A stretch of 64,000 nt of DNA, taken from NCBI GenBank assembly GCA_040218815.1, contig JAVJQS010000001.1, forward strand, positions 236,433 to 300,432, read 5' to 3'. The notes under the pieces are model-generated. The model was not told the origin of the DNA, made no database searches, and was given only the letters and a program-made list of their open reading frames with translations. Of the stretch, positions 57,866 to 64,000 are shown piece by piece (position 1 is the first letter of the stretch; each line of letters opens with the position of its first letter). The position numbers were made by a program, and so were the translations under genes. The stretch comes from JAVJQS01 sp040218815 (GTDB lineage Bacteria; Bacteroidota; Bacteroidia; Flavobacteriales_E; Vicingaceae).

Positions 57866-58570
57866 TTGAATAAACTCAAATGCTTAATTATTGACGATGA
57901 CCAACTAATTACTGATTTAGTAGTGCATTTTGCTCAGAAATCTGATAGTATAGAATTTTGTGTTTCTTGTAATGACCCGGTAGAAGGCCTCAAATTATTA
58001 TCAAACAGCAATTTTGATGTTCTCTTTTTAGATTATAATATGCCTTTATTAAATGGTAAAGACTTGTTAGAAATCAAAAAGGACAGCAGTAAAGTAATTA
58101 TGGTGACTTCCAATAGCGAATTTGCTGTTGATTCCTACGAGTATGAAAACATTATTGATTATTTGGTAAAACCCCTTAATTACAAACGATTCGAAAAAGC
58201 AATTCAAAAAGTGTTAATTCAAGATGAAGTTAAAAAAAATATCAGACCAAATATTGATCAGAAGTCTATCTTAATAAAGGACGGTAGTAATTGGATTCCC
58301 TTATTATTTGACAACATCCTTTTTATTAAATCTGATTCAAACTATTGTACTTTTCATACCATTAATAAAAAGGTGATGTCTCTTGCGAAGCTTAAAGAGT
58401 TGGAAATAAAGCTACCTTCAAACTTTATTAGATGTCATCGGTCATATATTATCAATGTTGACTTCATTAATCGAATTAATCTTGAAGAAATTGAAATTCA
58501 AAGGTCAATAATCCCTGTCAGTTCTTTATATAAAAACCAAATAAAGGAGTTTCTAGATTCTAAGAAATAA
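57866..58570 (+). CDS. LytTR-type DNA-binding response regulator
   Basis: 234 residues from TTG 57866 (GTG 57833 is the alternative, adding 11 residues with no domain). The REC domain has CLIIDDD and phospho-Asp in DVLFLDYNMP, with VTSN and LVKPL. The C-terminal LytTR domain has FIRCHRSYIINVDFI, the DNA-contact region. It is convergent with the hybrid kinase and overlaps it by 11 bp. The pair may form one phosphorelay. Confidence 0.93.
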   Translation: MNKLKCLIIDDDQLITDLVVHFAQKSDSIEFCVSCNDPVEGLKLLSNSNFDVLFLDYNMPLLNGKDLLEIKKDSSKVIMVTSNSEFAVDSYEYENIIDYLVKPLNYKRFEKAIQKVLIQDEVKKNIRPNIDQKSILIKDGSNWIPLLFDNILFIKSDSNYCTFHTINKKVMSLAKLKELEIKLPSNFIRCHRSYIINVDFINRINLEEIEIQRSIIPVSSLYKNQIKEFLDSKK

Positions 58571-61196
58571 TCTTTTTAAGCGAATATTTTAGGTTATAAT
58601 GGTAACATTCCATAATGTTATTAATATCATTTCTTTCCTTATTCAAAATTAAATGAGAAGCTGAAAAAGCATCTTTAATTTTAATGAGTCTTTTCTCCAA
58701 TTTAGGCAACTCAAGCCTCCTTAGAGTAGTATTAAACTTATGTAATATTTTTTCCAAATCCGTTAGACTTTTATGTTCAATGCAATTGATCAATCTAAGT
58801 TTATATTCCTCCCATTCTTTAATTAGAATTGTTAATGCTTTAGAATATTTGTCCTTATCATAGTCATAATCTGCTTTGATAGAATTCAATTGGGGTACTC
58901 CGTATTTTGACAATACTAAGCCAAGATTTATTTGATTGAAGAGGTGATTTTTTTCGAATGGCTTTTGAATTGCCAAAGCTTGTGGGAATTCTTTCCATAT
59001 TTCTTTCAAATCAGGATCTACACCACTCGCAACAATTAATACTGAATGATTGGATGCTATTGATTTCAATATGCTTATATATTCTGCAACAACATTTCCC
59101 CCTAATCGATAATCAGTAATGATAAGGTCAAATAGTGTATCATCATTTCGATTCAACTGATCGAATGATGAAATGTAAACAGCTTTAAAATCATAAAAAA
59201 GATGCTTGTAAAAATTTAGAATTTGTTCATCATCATCTATTAGTAAAACGCTTATATTCCTATCAATGTTCACTCCTTGATTGATATTTGGGCCTTCAGG
59301 CTCTTTACTTCTGTATTTGAAGTTCAATTCAAAATAGAAAGTAGATCCAATGTTTTTCTGAGATGATGCTTTCAATTCTGAACCAAGATGATTCAACAGC
59401 TCATTTACTATAGTTAAACCTAGACCAAAATTAGATTCTTTTGAGTTAGATTTTTTGTTAGAAAAATACCGCTCATTAATTTGCAGAAGTTCACTTTCAC
59501 TCATGCCTATCCCATCATCTGAAACACTAAAGGCTATTCTAGCAATATCACTTTTAAGCTGAATTAACTTAACTGATGTAATTATACTTCCATTGAAAGC
59601 AGCATGAGTTAGGGCATTAGATATGAGATTGTTTAATATTTGGCTGAGCCTTAGTTTATCAACTCTAAATTCATAATTTTTCAATTCACTATCAAGACTG
59701 GTATTGATTTGAATTGATTTTTGAGAAGCTGAATATTGATTGCCAATTAGTAAATCTTGAAGAAGATTATCAATGCCTTCCCACAAAAATTCACTTTTGT
59801 AATTGCCATTAATTACACTCTGATAATCTAAAATATCATTTACCAATCTGACTAAGTTGGTTGTGTTGAGTTGAATACTTCTAAGAATATCGATTTGATT
59901 AGGATTAGGAGAGTTTTGTTCAAGCATTTTACTCAAGCCTAAAATTGATTGTAATGGGTTTCGAATTTCATGGGATATGTTCTCAATAAATTCAGATTTA
60001 TCACGTTCAGCTAGTTCAGCATTTTTCTTTTCTAATTCAATTGAGCTAATTTGTTGATTGATAAGTGCAGACATTTCTTTAAAACTTCTTGCCATTTCTC
60101 CAATTTCATCCTCCCTATTTGTAGGTAGGTCTTCAAGATTCATATTGTTTGAAAATTGTTTCATACTTTCAGTTAGCCTCCTGAATGTTTGAGATTGTTT
60201 CCTTAAAATATAAAAAGCGATTATAGTAAATGTCAATCCGGTAAAAAAAATCAATAAGAAGCTTTTTCTTCTCCAGTCATAATAAGGCTTCATTAGTGAT
60301 GAACGGTTTGCAACCACTTGAAATACAAAATGATATTTCATAGGTTTTATCTGAACTTTATGAACCGATATCAATTCTCTAGGTAAACTAACAATTCCAT
60401 CTTTTATTAAATCATCAGGGGATAAATCAAACTGGGGAAAATCGTTACCATATTCAAAAATAAAAGTGCTATCTATTTCCTCGTGCATAAGATAAAACCC
60501 CTTTTCATTTAACATCCTAAGATCAAAGCCAGCACCCACTGTGTTTTCTAAGCGATTAAATAATTTTGTTAAATCGGTGTTGATTACAATGATTCCCTTA
60601 AGTATAGATTTAAAATATAATGGACAAGCGATTCTGAGAGTAGGCGTTCTTGGTAAGCTTATTTTCCCGAACTCTTTATTTAAATTTATTTCTGAAAAAT
60701 AAACTTCACCTGAATCTAACTTAATTGTTTCTTTAAAATATGGGCGGTCAGATTTATATTGTAATTGATTTGGTTTAGTACTTTCTACTTTACCATTCAA
60801 TTGATTTACTCTTATTACTTCTCTACCACTATTTGCTTCTATAAATCTGATTTGAAAAAAATCATCGTTTGAACGAATTACACTTAAATAATTATCTAAT
60901 AGTAACTTGTAATTGATAGAATCTTCAGTAGAAATATACTTTTTTAATACAGGACTATTTGATAGGTAATCAAGTTGAGATAATAGTCCATCAATATAAT
61001 CCTCAAGTTGAATTTCAATTAATTCTCCATTATGTACTAACTGGTTCTTCGCTGTTTCAATAATTCTATTTGAACTATTATTTAGCATTAAATAACCCAT
61101 AGTACCTAGGCCTAAAAGAAAAATAAAGAAATAAAAAATAGCATTCTTAAATGCAAATGATTTCAAAAGCTTCATTTTCAATTTTAGTGTTATCAA
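58560..61196 (-). CDS. Hybrid sensor histidine kinase/response regulator with Hpt-like C-terminus
   Basis: 878 residues. Membrane helices at about 12-32 and 312-332 bracket a dCache/CHASE-like periplasmic sensor. HAMP follows, then HisKA (ENISHEIRNPLQSILG), HATPase (LNNLISNALTHAAF, SDDGIGMSESE, NFGLGLTIVNELL), REC (VLLIDDDEQ, LIITDYRLG, IQKPF) and a final four-helix-type Hpt-like segment LHKFNTTLRRLELPKLEKRL whose His could relay. The start is ATG 61196; ATG 61175 is also possible. Confidence 0.92.
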   Translation of the reverse strand: MITLKLKMKLLKSFAFKNAIFYFFIFLLGLGTMGYLMLNNSSNRIIETAKNQLVHNGELIEIQLEDYIDGLLSQLDYLSNSPVLKKYISTEDSINYKLLLDNYLSVIRSNDDFFQIRFIEANSGREVIRVNQLNGKVESTKPNQLQYKSDRPYFKETIKLDSGEVYFSEINLNKEFGKISLPRTPTLRIACPLYFKSILKGIIVINTDLTKLFNRLENTVGAGFDLRMLNEKGFYLMHEEIDSTFIFEYGNDFPQFDLSPDDLIKDGIVSLPRELISVHKVQIKPMKYHFVFQVVANRSSLMKPYYDWRRKSFLLIFFTGLTFTIIAFYILRKQSQTFRRLTESMKQFSNNMNLEDLPTNREDEIGEMARSFKEMSALINQQISSIELEKKNAELAERDKSEFIENISHEIRNPLQSILGLSKMLEQNSPNPNQIDILRSIQLNTTNLVRLVNDILDYQSVINGNYKSEFLWEGIDNLLQDLLIGNQYSASQKSIQINTSLDSELKNYEFRVDKLRLSQILNNLISNALTHAAFNGSIITSVKLIQLKSDIARIAFSVSDDGIGMSESELLQINERYFSNKKSNSKESNFGLGLTIVNELLNHLGSELKASSQKNIGSTFYFELNFKYRSKEPEGPNINQGVNIDRNISVLLIDDDEQILNFYKHLFYDFKAVYISSFDQLNRNDDTLFDLIITDYRLGGNVVAEYISILKSIASNHSVLIVASGVDPDLKEIWKEFPQALAIQKPFEKNHLFNQINLGLVLSKYGVPQLNSIKADYDYDKDKYSKALTILIKEWEEYKLRLINCIEHKSLTDLEKILHKFNTTLRRLELPKLEKRLIKIKDAFSASHLILNKERNDINNIMECYHYNLKYSLKKIIS

Positions 61197-61261
61197 TTGG
61201 AAAATTAATGATTTCCAATATTGAAGGGAATCATCTATTCTTTTTTACAGCAAACTAATTT

Positions 61262-61426
61262 GAGTTAATTTCAACAAAGTTTCATATCTAACCTTATTCT
61301 TAAAAGCTTCTACAACTAAAACAATTATTTATGAGACTTAAGTCTAGCTATTAGCTGAGTGTAACCTGTGTATGACTCTTGGCGTTTGGTGGAGAATAAT
61401 TTTTAAACAAAAGTGTTTTCGCTCAT
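61262..61426 (-). pseudogene. Decayed second GIY-YIG nuclease gene
   Basis: Read on the minus strand from ATG 61424-61426, the frame gives MSENTFV-stop-KLFSTKRQESYTGYTQLIARLKSHK-stop. This aligns with VVYILYSSKHQKQYTG..TQLIARFHSH of the intact neighbour. YTG, TQLIAR and SH are kept. In a shifted frame VEAFKNK can be matched to VEFYKKK. Two in-frame stops, one missing codon and a frameshift/deletion mark it as dead. The first GIY-type Tyr codon is now a stop. Confidence 0.8.
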
Positions 61427-61486
61427 ATCAATTGATAGAAATAAAAAAAGCCGCATTACTGCGGCTTCTTTAGTAGCGGGGACCAG
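61424..61486. repeat. 63-bp direct repeat, outer copy
   Basis: Matches 61794-61856 at 62 of 63 positions (T/C at 61428/61798), offset 370 bp. It contains the start codon of a nuclease gene, the spacer, a terminator and the tRNA-fMet 3' end. It is the distal boundary of the 370-bp unit. Confidence 0.95.
61443..61466 (-). terminator. Terminator duplicate
   Basis: Identical to 61813-61836: GCCGC/GCGGC hairpin followed on the minus strand by seven T. It follows a truncated tRNA copy. Confidence 0.8.
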
Positions 61487-61536
61487 TTGCGAAGTCTCGG
61501 AACGAACTGATGTCCGCCTCTGGCGGATTAGAGCCC
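61474..61536 (-). pseudogene. tRNA-fMet remnant with two palindrome substitutions
   Basis: On the minus strand, GGGCTC from the anticodon arm is followed by TCCGCCAGAGGCGGA in place of ACCCGAAGGT, then CATCAGTTCG. In the T loop, 16 bases (plus strand TTGCGAAGTCTCGGAA, 61487-61502) replace AGT. CTGGTCCCCGC and A73 follow intact. The whole 5' half is missing; instead the GIY-YIG stop codon is 2 bp away. Confidence 0.85.
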
Positions 61537-61538
61537 TC

Positions 61539-61796
61539 CTAATCAAACTTTATATTGTCTTTTATCCATTGTCGCCCTTGACCACTTTTTAGAAACATCT
61601 CGCGTGCTATTGCTTCTGCCTTTTTTTTATAAAACTCAACATGGACAACCTTCCATGGTCGATAGCTTATTGTCCAACCTTTATTAGACAACTCATTATG
61701 GGAATGAAATCGAGCAATTAATTGAGTCGAGCAACCAGTATATTGCTTTTGATGCTTCGAGGAGTATAAAATATAAACTACTGTTTCTTCTTCCAT
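61539..61796 (-). CDS. Stand-alone GIY-YIG nuclease
   Basis: 85 residues from ATG 61794-61796. An open frame continues upstream through the tRNA to 61910, but similarity begins here. The catalytic set is present: VVYILYSS (GIY), QYTGCS (YIG), IARFHSHN (Arg), IAREMFLKS (Glu). The size is that of UvrC-N/SLX1-like single-domain nucleases. The start lies 17 bp downstream of the tRNA terminator, and the stop runs into a truncated tRNA. A homing- or transposition-like role is inferred from this setting. Confidence 0.88.
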   Translation of the reverse strand: MEEETVVYILYSSKHQKQYTGCSTQLIARFHSHNELSNKGWTISYRPWKVVHVEFYKKKAEAIAREMFLKSGQGRQWIKDNIKFD

Positions 61797-61843
61797 ACCA
61801 ATTGATAGAAATAAAAAAAGCCGCATTACTGCGGCTTCTTTAG

Positions 61844-61856
<13 letters not shown>
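61794..61856. repeat. 63-bp direct repeat, inner copy
   Basis: Partner of 61424-61486. Here it overlaps the live tRNA 3' end, its terminator and the start of the intact nuclease gene. Confidence 0.95.
61813..61836 (-). terminator. Terminator of tRNA-fMet
   Basis: GCCGCAGTAATGCGGC hairpin followed by seven T on the minus strand, 8 bp after the tRNA. Because the nuclease gene comes next, it would need its own promoter or read-through. Confidence 0.88.
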
Positions 61857-61916
<60 letters not shown>

Positions 61917-61960
61917 ATATATTTTAATATTACTTATTTACTTTTCAAACTTTTCAAATC
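61917..61960 (-). promoter_or_regulatory. Probable tRNA promoter region
   Basis: Minus strand has GATTTGAAAAGTTTGAAAAG and then TAATATTAAAATATA just before the tRNA. TTTG repeats fit a -33 box; no perfect TAnnTTTG is seen. The same leader is repeated upstream of copy 2. Confidence 0.4.
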
Positions 61961-61961
61961 A

Positions 61962-62026
61962 ACTCGAACTGATGTCCGCCTCTGGCGGATATGAGCCCGA
62001 CGAGCTACCAACTGCTCCACCCCGCA
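61962..62026 (-). pseudogene. tRNA-fMet remnant, copy 2
   Basis: It keeps the 5' strand from TGCGGGG through the anticodon CAT, then TCCGCCAGAGGCGGA (plus 61975-61989) replaces ACCCGAAGGT, then CATCAGTTCGAGT. It stops in the T loop; the 3' acceptor strand is missing, so it cannot fold as a tRNA. Confidence 0.88.
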
Positions 62027-62071
62027 ATATATTTTAATATTACTTATTTACTTTTCAAACTTTTCAAATCA

Positions 62072-62148
62072 ACTCGAACTGATGTCCGCCTCTGGCGGAT
62101 ATGAGCCCGACGAGCTACTCCCGACAGCTATCGGGACTCCACCCCGCA
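62072..62148 (-). pseudogene. tRNA-fMet remnant, copy 3, with D-loop palindrome
   Basis: As copy 2 with the same anticodon-arm palindrome (62085-62099). In addition, the D-loop bases CAGTTG are replaced by an 18-bp palindrome, plus-strand TCCCGACAGCTATCGGGA at 62119-62136. The 3' part is missing. Confidence 0.88.
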
Positions 62149-62286
62149 ATATATTTTGAATTGCTTATTTTTCTTTCGGGATGCAAATGTACCATAAATT
62201 AAAATGCTGACAAAAAAGATATTAAAATAATCTTGTGATAAACTCTATTAATTTTTCGAATTCAAAATAATATAATAATTACTTTA

Positions 62287-63036
62287 GTGCTGGAAATGGG
62301 ATTTTTTTACAGCATTGGTGAGTATTTTATTTTGATGGGCAGAACCTTTCAAAAACCAACGAATTTCGCATTGTATCGCCGACAAATTATTCATGAAATT
62401 GACTCCTTAGGGCTAGGGTCATTTGGCATTATTACCATCATCTCAGTTTTTATGGGTGCTGTAATTTCATTGCAAACAGCATCTAATATCGACAGCGCTC
62501 TTATCCCTGCCTATACTGTTGGCTATACCGCCAGACAATCAATGATTTTAGAATTTTCGCCAACCATTATTGCATTAATCTTAGCTGGAAAGGTTGGTTC
62601 AAACATTGCATCTGAAATAGGAACTATGCGTGTGAGCGAGCAAATTGATGCACTTGAAATTATGGGAATCAATTCTGCCTCATATTTGATTGTACCTAAA
62701 ATTATTGCTGCAGTATTTATCAACCCCTTTTTGGTAGTTTGGAGCATGTTCATTGGAATTTTTGGTGGATATATGGTCGCTTTTTTATCTGGAGTAGTCA
62801 CCACAGAAGAATATATTTATGGAATACAATATGACTTTAAAGTTTTTGGCATTTATTATGCCCTGATTAAAACACTCTTTTTTGCTTTTATTATCACTTC
62901 CATTCCATCATATTATGGCTATTATGTAAAAGGCGGGGCACTAGAGGTTGGCGCAGCAAGCACTAAAGGAGTAGTTAATAGTAGCATAGTTATTCTTATA
63001 GTAAACTACATCTTAACTCAATTACTTTTAATATGA
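62287..63036 (+). CDS. MlaE-family lipid ABC transporter permease
   Basis: 249 residues from GTG 62287 (ATG 62296 possible). YRRQIIHEIDSLGLGSFGII, LAGKVGSNIASEIGTMRVSEQIDALEIMG (around residues 98-126) and IPSYYGYYVKGGALEVG are MlaE/TGD1 hallmarks. Five membrane helices. It works with an MlaF-type ATPase, the next gene, and a substrate-binding MCE protein not in view, in lipid transport between membranes. Confidence 0.92.
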   Translation: MLEMGFFYSIGEYFILMGRTFQKPTNFALYRRQIIHEIDSLGLGSFGIITIISVFMGAVISLQTASNIDSALIPAYTVGYTARQSMILEFSPTIIALILAGKVGSNIASEIGTMRVSEQIDALEIMGINSASYLIVPKIIAAVFINPFLVVWSMFIGIFGGYMVAFLSGVVTTEEYIYGIQYDFKVFGIYYALIKTLFFAFIITSIPSYYGYYVKGGALEVGAASTKGVVNSSIVILIVNYILTQLLLI

Positions 63037-63785
63037 TTGAGTTAAAAAACATATCTAAGTCGTTTAACAATAAGGAAGTCCTAAAAAATATTAGCGTCAA
63101 CTATGAAAAGGGAAAAACTAATCTCATTATTGGCGCCAGTGGTTCAGGAAAATCTGTTTTAACAAAGTGCACTGTTGGTTTAATTGAGCCAGATCACGGC
63201 GACGTTTTTTATGAAGGGAAGAACTTTACAAAAATGGATGTTGATGGCCGGAAAGAAGTTAGAAAGGAAATTGGTATGCTTTTCCAAGGAGGAGCTCTTT
63301 TTGACAGCCTTACAGTTGAAGAGAATATTAAATTCCCCTTGCGCATGCATTCTGCTATGACGGAAAGGGAAATGCTTGATCGTGTTAATTTTTGCCTTAA
63401 TCGTGTTGACTTACATGATATTAATGATCGTTTCCCTGCAGAAATTAGTGGGGGCATGCAAAAAAGGGTCGGTATTGCTCGTGCTATAGCGTTAAAACCT
63501 AAGTATTTATTTTGTGATGAACCCAACTCAGGCTTAGACCCAGGCACTGCTATTTTAATCGACAACCTGATTAAAGAAATTACTGAAGAATTTCAAATAA
63601 CAACAATAGTTGTTACCCACGATATGAACTCCGTAATGGAAATCGGTGAACATGTTATTTTCATTTACAAAGGAGAAATCCACTGGGAAGGTAGTAAAGA
63701 CAATATTCTTGCTTCAGATAACAAAGAATTAGCCGATTTAGTATTTGCTTCTGACCTTATGAAAAAGGTTAGAAAACAGAACTAA
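63033..63785 (+). CDS. MlaF-type lipid ABC transporter ATPase
   Basis: 250 residues. Walker A GASGSGKSVLTK, signature EISGGMQKRVGIARA, Walker B YLFCDEPNSGLDPG, H-loop VVTHDMNSV. FQGGALFDSLTVEENI matches the MlaF family. Its ATG overlaps the permease stop by 4 bases (ATGA). Confidence 0.93.
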   Translation: MIELKNISKSFNNKEVLKNISVNYEKGKTNLIIGASGSGKSVLTKCTVGLIEPDHGDVFYEGKNFTKMDVDGRKEVRKEIGMLFQGGALFDSLTVEENIKFPLRMHSAMTEREMLDRVNFCLNRVDLHDINDRFPAEISGGMQKRVGIARAIALKPKYLFCDEPNSGLDPGTAILIDNLIKEITEEFQITTIVVTHDMNSVMEIGEHVIFIYKGEIHWEGSKDNILASDNKELADLVFASDLMKKVRKQN

Positions 63786-63829
63786 TTTTTTAATCTTTTT
63801 TTATTCTAAAGAGCTTAGTTCATTCCATA

Positions 63830-63862
63830 AAAAAAGCCCCCACTTTGCAGCGAGGGCTTTTT
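63830..63862. terminator. Bidirectional terminator
   Basis: AAAAAGCCC pairs with GGGCTTTTT around a 15-base loop. It serves the transporter operon (plus) and the T9SS gene (minus). Confidence 0.85.
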
Positions 63863-63881
63863 CAATTTATGAATTTGTCAA

Positions 63882-64000
63882 TTATTTAAGAACTACTTTC
63901 TTCAATAATTTTTCACTATCATTCTCTAAAGTCACAAAATAAACACCTTTATCTAAGTTAGATAAATTCATTCGCTCAATTTTAGTTCCGTTTACTTGAA
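63882..64000 (-). CDS. T9SS sorting-domain protein, C-terminal end (partial)
   Basis: The stop is TAA at 63882-63884 and the frame runs off the window. The last residues include LDKGVYFVTLEND and end KLLKKVVLK, the standard type A Por secretion signal end (GVYFV then a basic tail). The protein body is outside the window. Confidence 0.8.
   Translation of the reverse strand, partial: QVNGTKIERMNLSNLDKGVYFVTLENDSEKLLKKVVLK

Noticed and set aside
63209..63565. 118-codon antisense open frame inside the MlaF-type gene
   Set aside because: It is a shadow of the conserved ATPase frame.

Overview
The window is chromosomal DNA of a low-GC Bacteroidota bacterium, most like Flavobacteriales or a close relative. 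The evidence is two Por secretion system (T9SS) C-terminal sorting domains, a GldA-like gliding-motility ABC ATPase, Bacteroidota-restricted families (DUF3822, DUF4271, DUF5723), weak Shine-Dalgarno signals, many TTG/GTG starts, and several TAnnTTTG-type -7 boxes. The genus cannot be fixed from the sequence alone.

Layout. 1-3609: end of a polysaccharide chain-length protein, aspartate kinase with GNAT, and fructose-1,6-bisphosphatase. 3659-12296: TPR histidine kinase, TPR membrane protein, prmC, a ribD-EamA-YigZ operon and a flippase. 12492-15020: methyltransferase, glycosyltransferase, RNase HII. 15096-19994: cell-envelope lipoproteins and a DUF5723 barrel. 20021-25980: thiol peroxidase, hydrolase-OsmC fusion, RecD-like helicase, and a tight run unknown-DUF3822-rsmD-coaD. 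26005-29395: thioredoxin-fold protein without its cysteines, then small accessory genes with integron attC-like sites. 29517-37934: mutS, SpoU methyltransferase, T9SS cargo, DUF3108, glutaryl-CoA dehydrogenase-like gene, DUF4271. 37975-44625: hemD, rnpA-yidD, S41 protease, O-antigen ligase, two glycosyltransferases. 45083-55553: housekeeping block (rsmI, epimerase, cysH, recJ, mazG-like, dtd, rsgA, gldA, metK, der, era). 56191-61196: outer-membrane protein, MauE/DoxX-like protein, LytTR regulator, hybrid kinase. 62287-63785: MlaE/MlaF-type lipid ABC transporter. A second T9SS cargo gene runs off the end.

The most unusual part is 61262-62148. An intact initiator tRNA-Met gene is followed, on its own strand, by a terminator and a small stand-alone GIY-YIG nuclease gene. 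A 63-bp segment (tRNA 3' end, terminator, spacer, nuclease start codon) is repeated 370 bp further on with 62/63 identity. It leads there into a second, decayed GIY-YIG gene that can still be aligned codon by codon. Two further truncated tRNA copies lie upstream in about 110-bp tandem repeats. All three dead tRNA copies carry short palindromes (15, 16 and 18 bp) that replace tRNA segments at the anticodon/variable arm, T loop and D loop; the live tRNA carries none. I read this as the footprint of a small GIY-YIG element that repeatedly inserts at initiator tRNA, together with an apparently separate palindrome-substitution process. A palindrome with the same arms occurs at 44767-44781.
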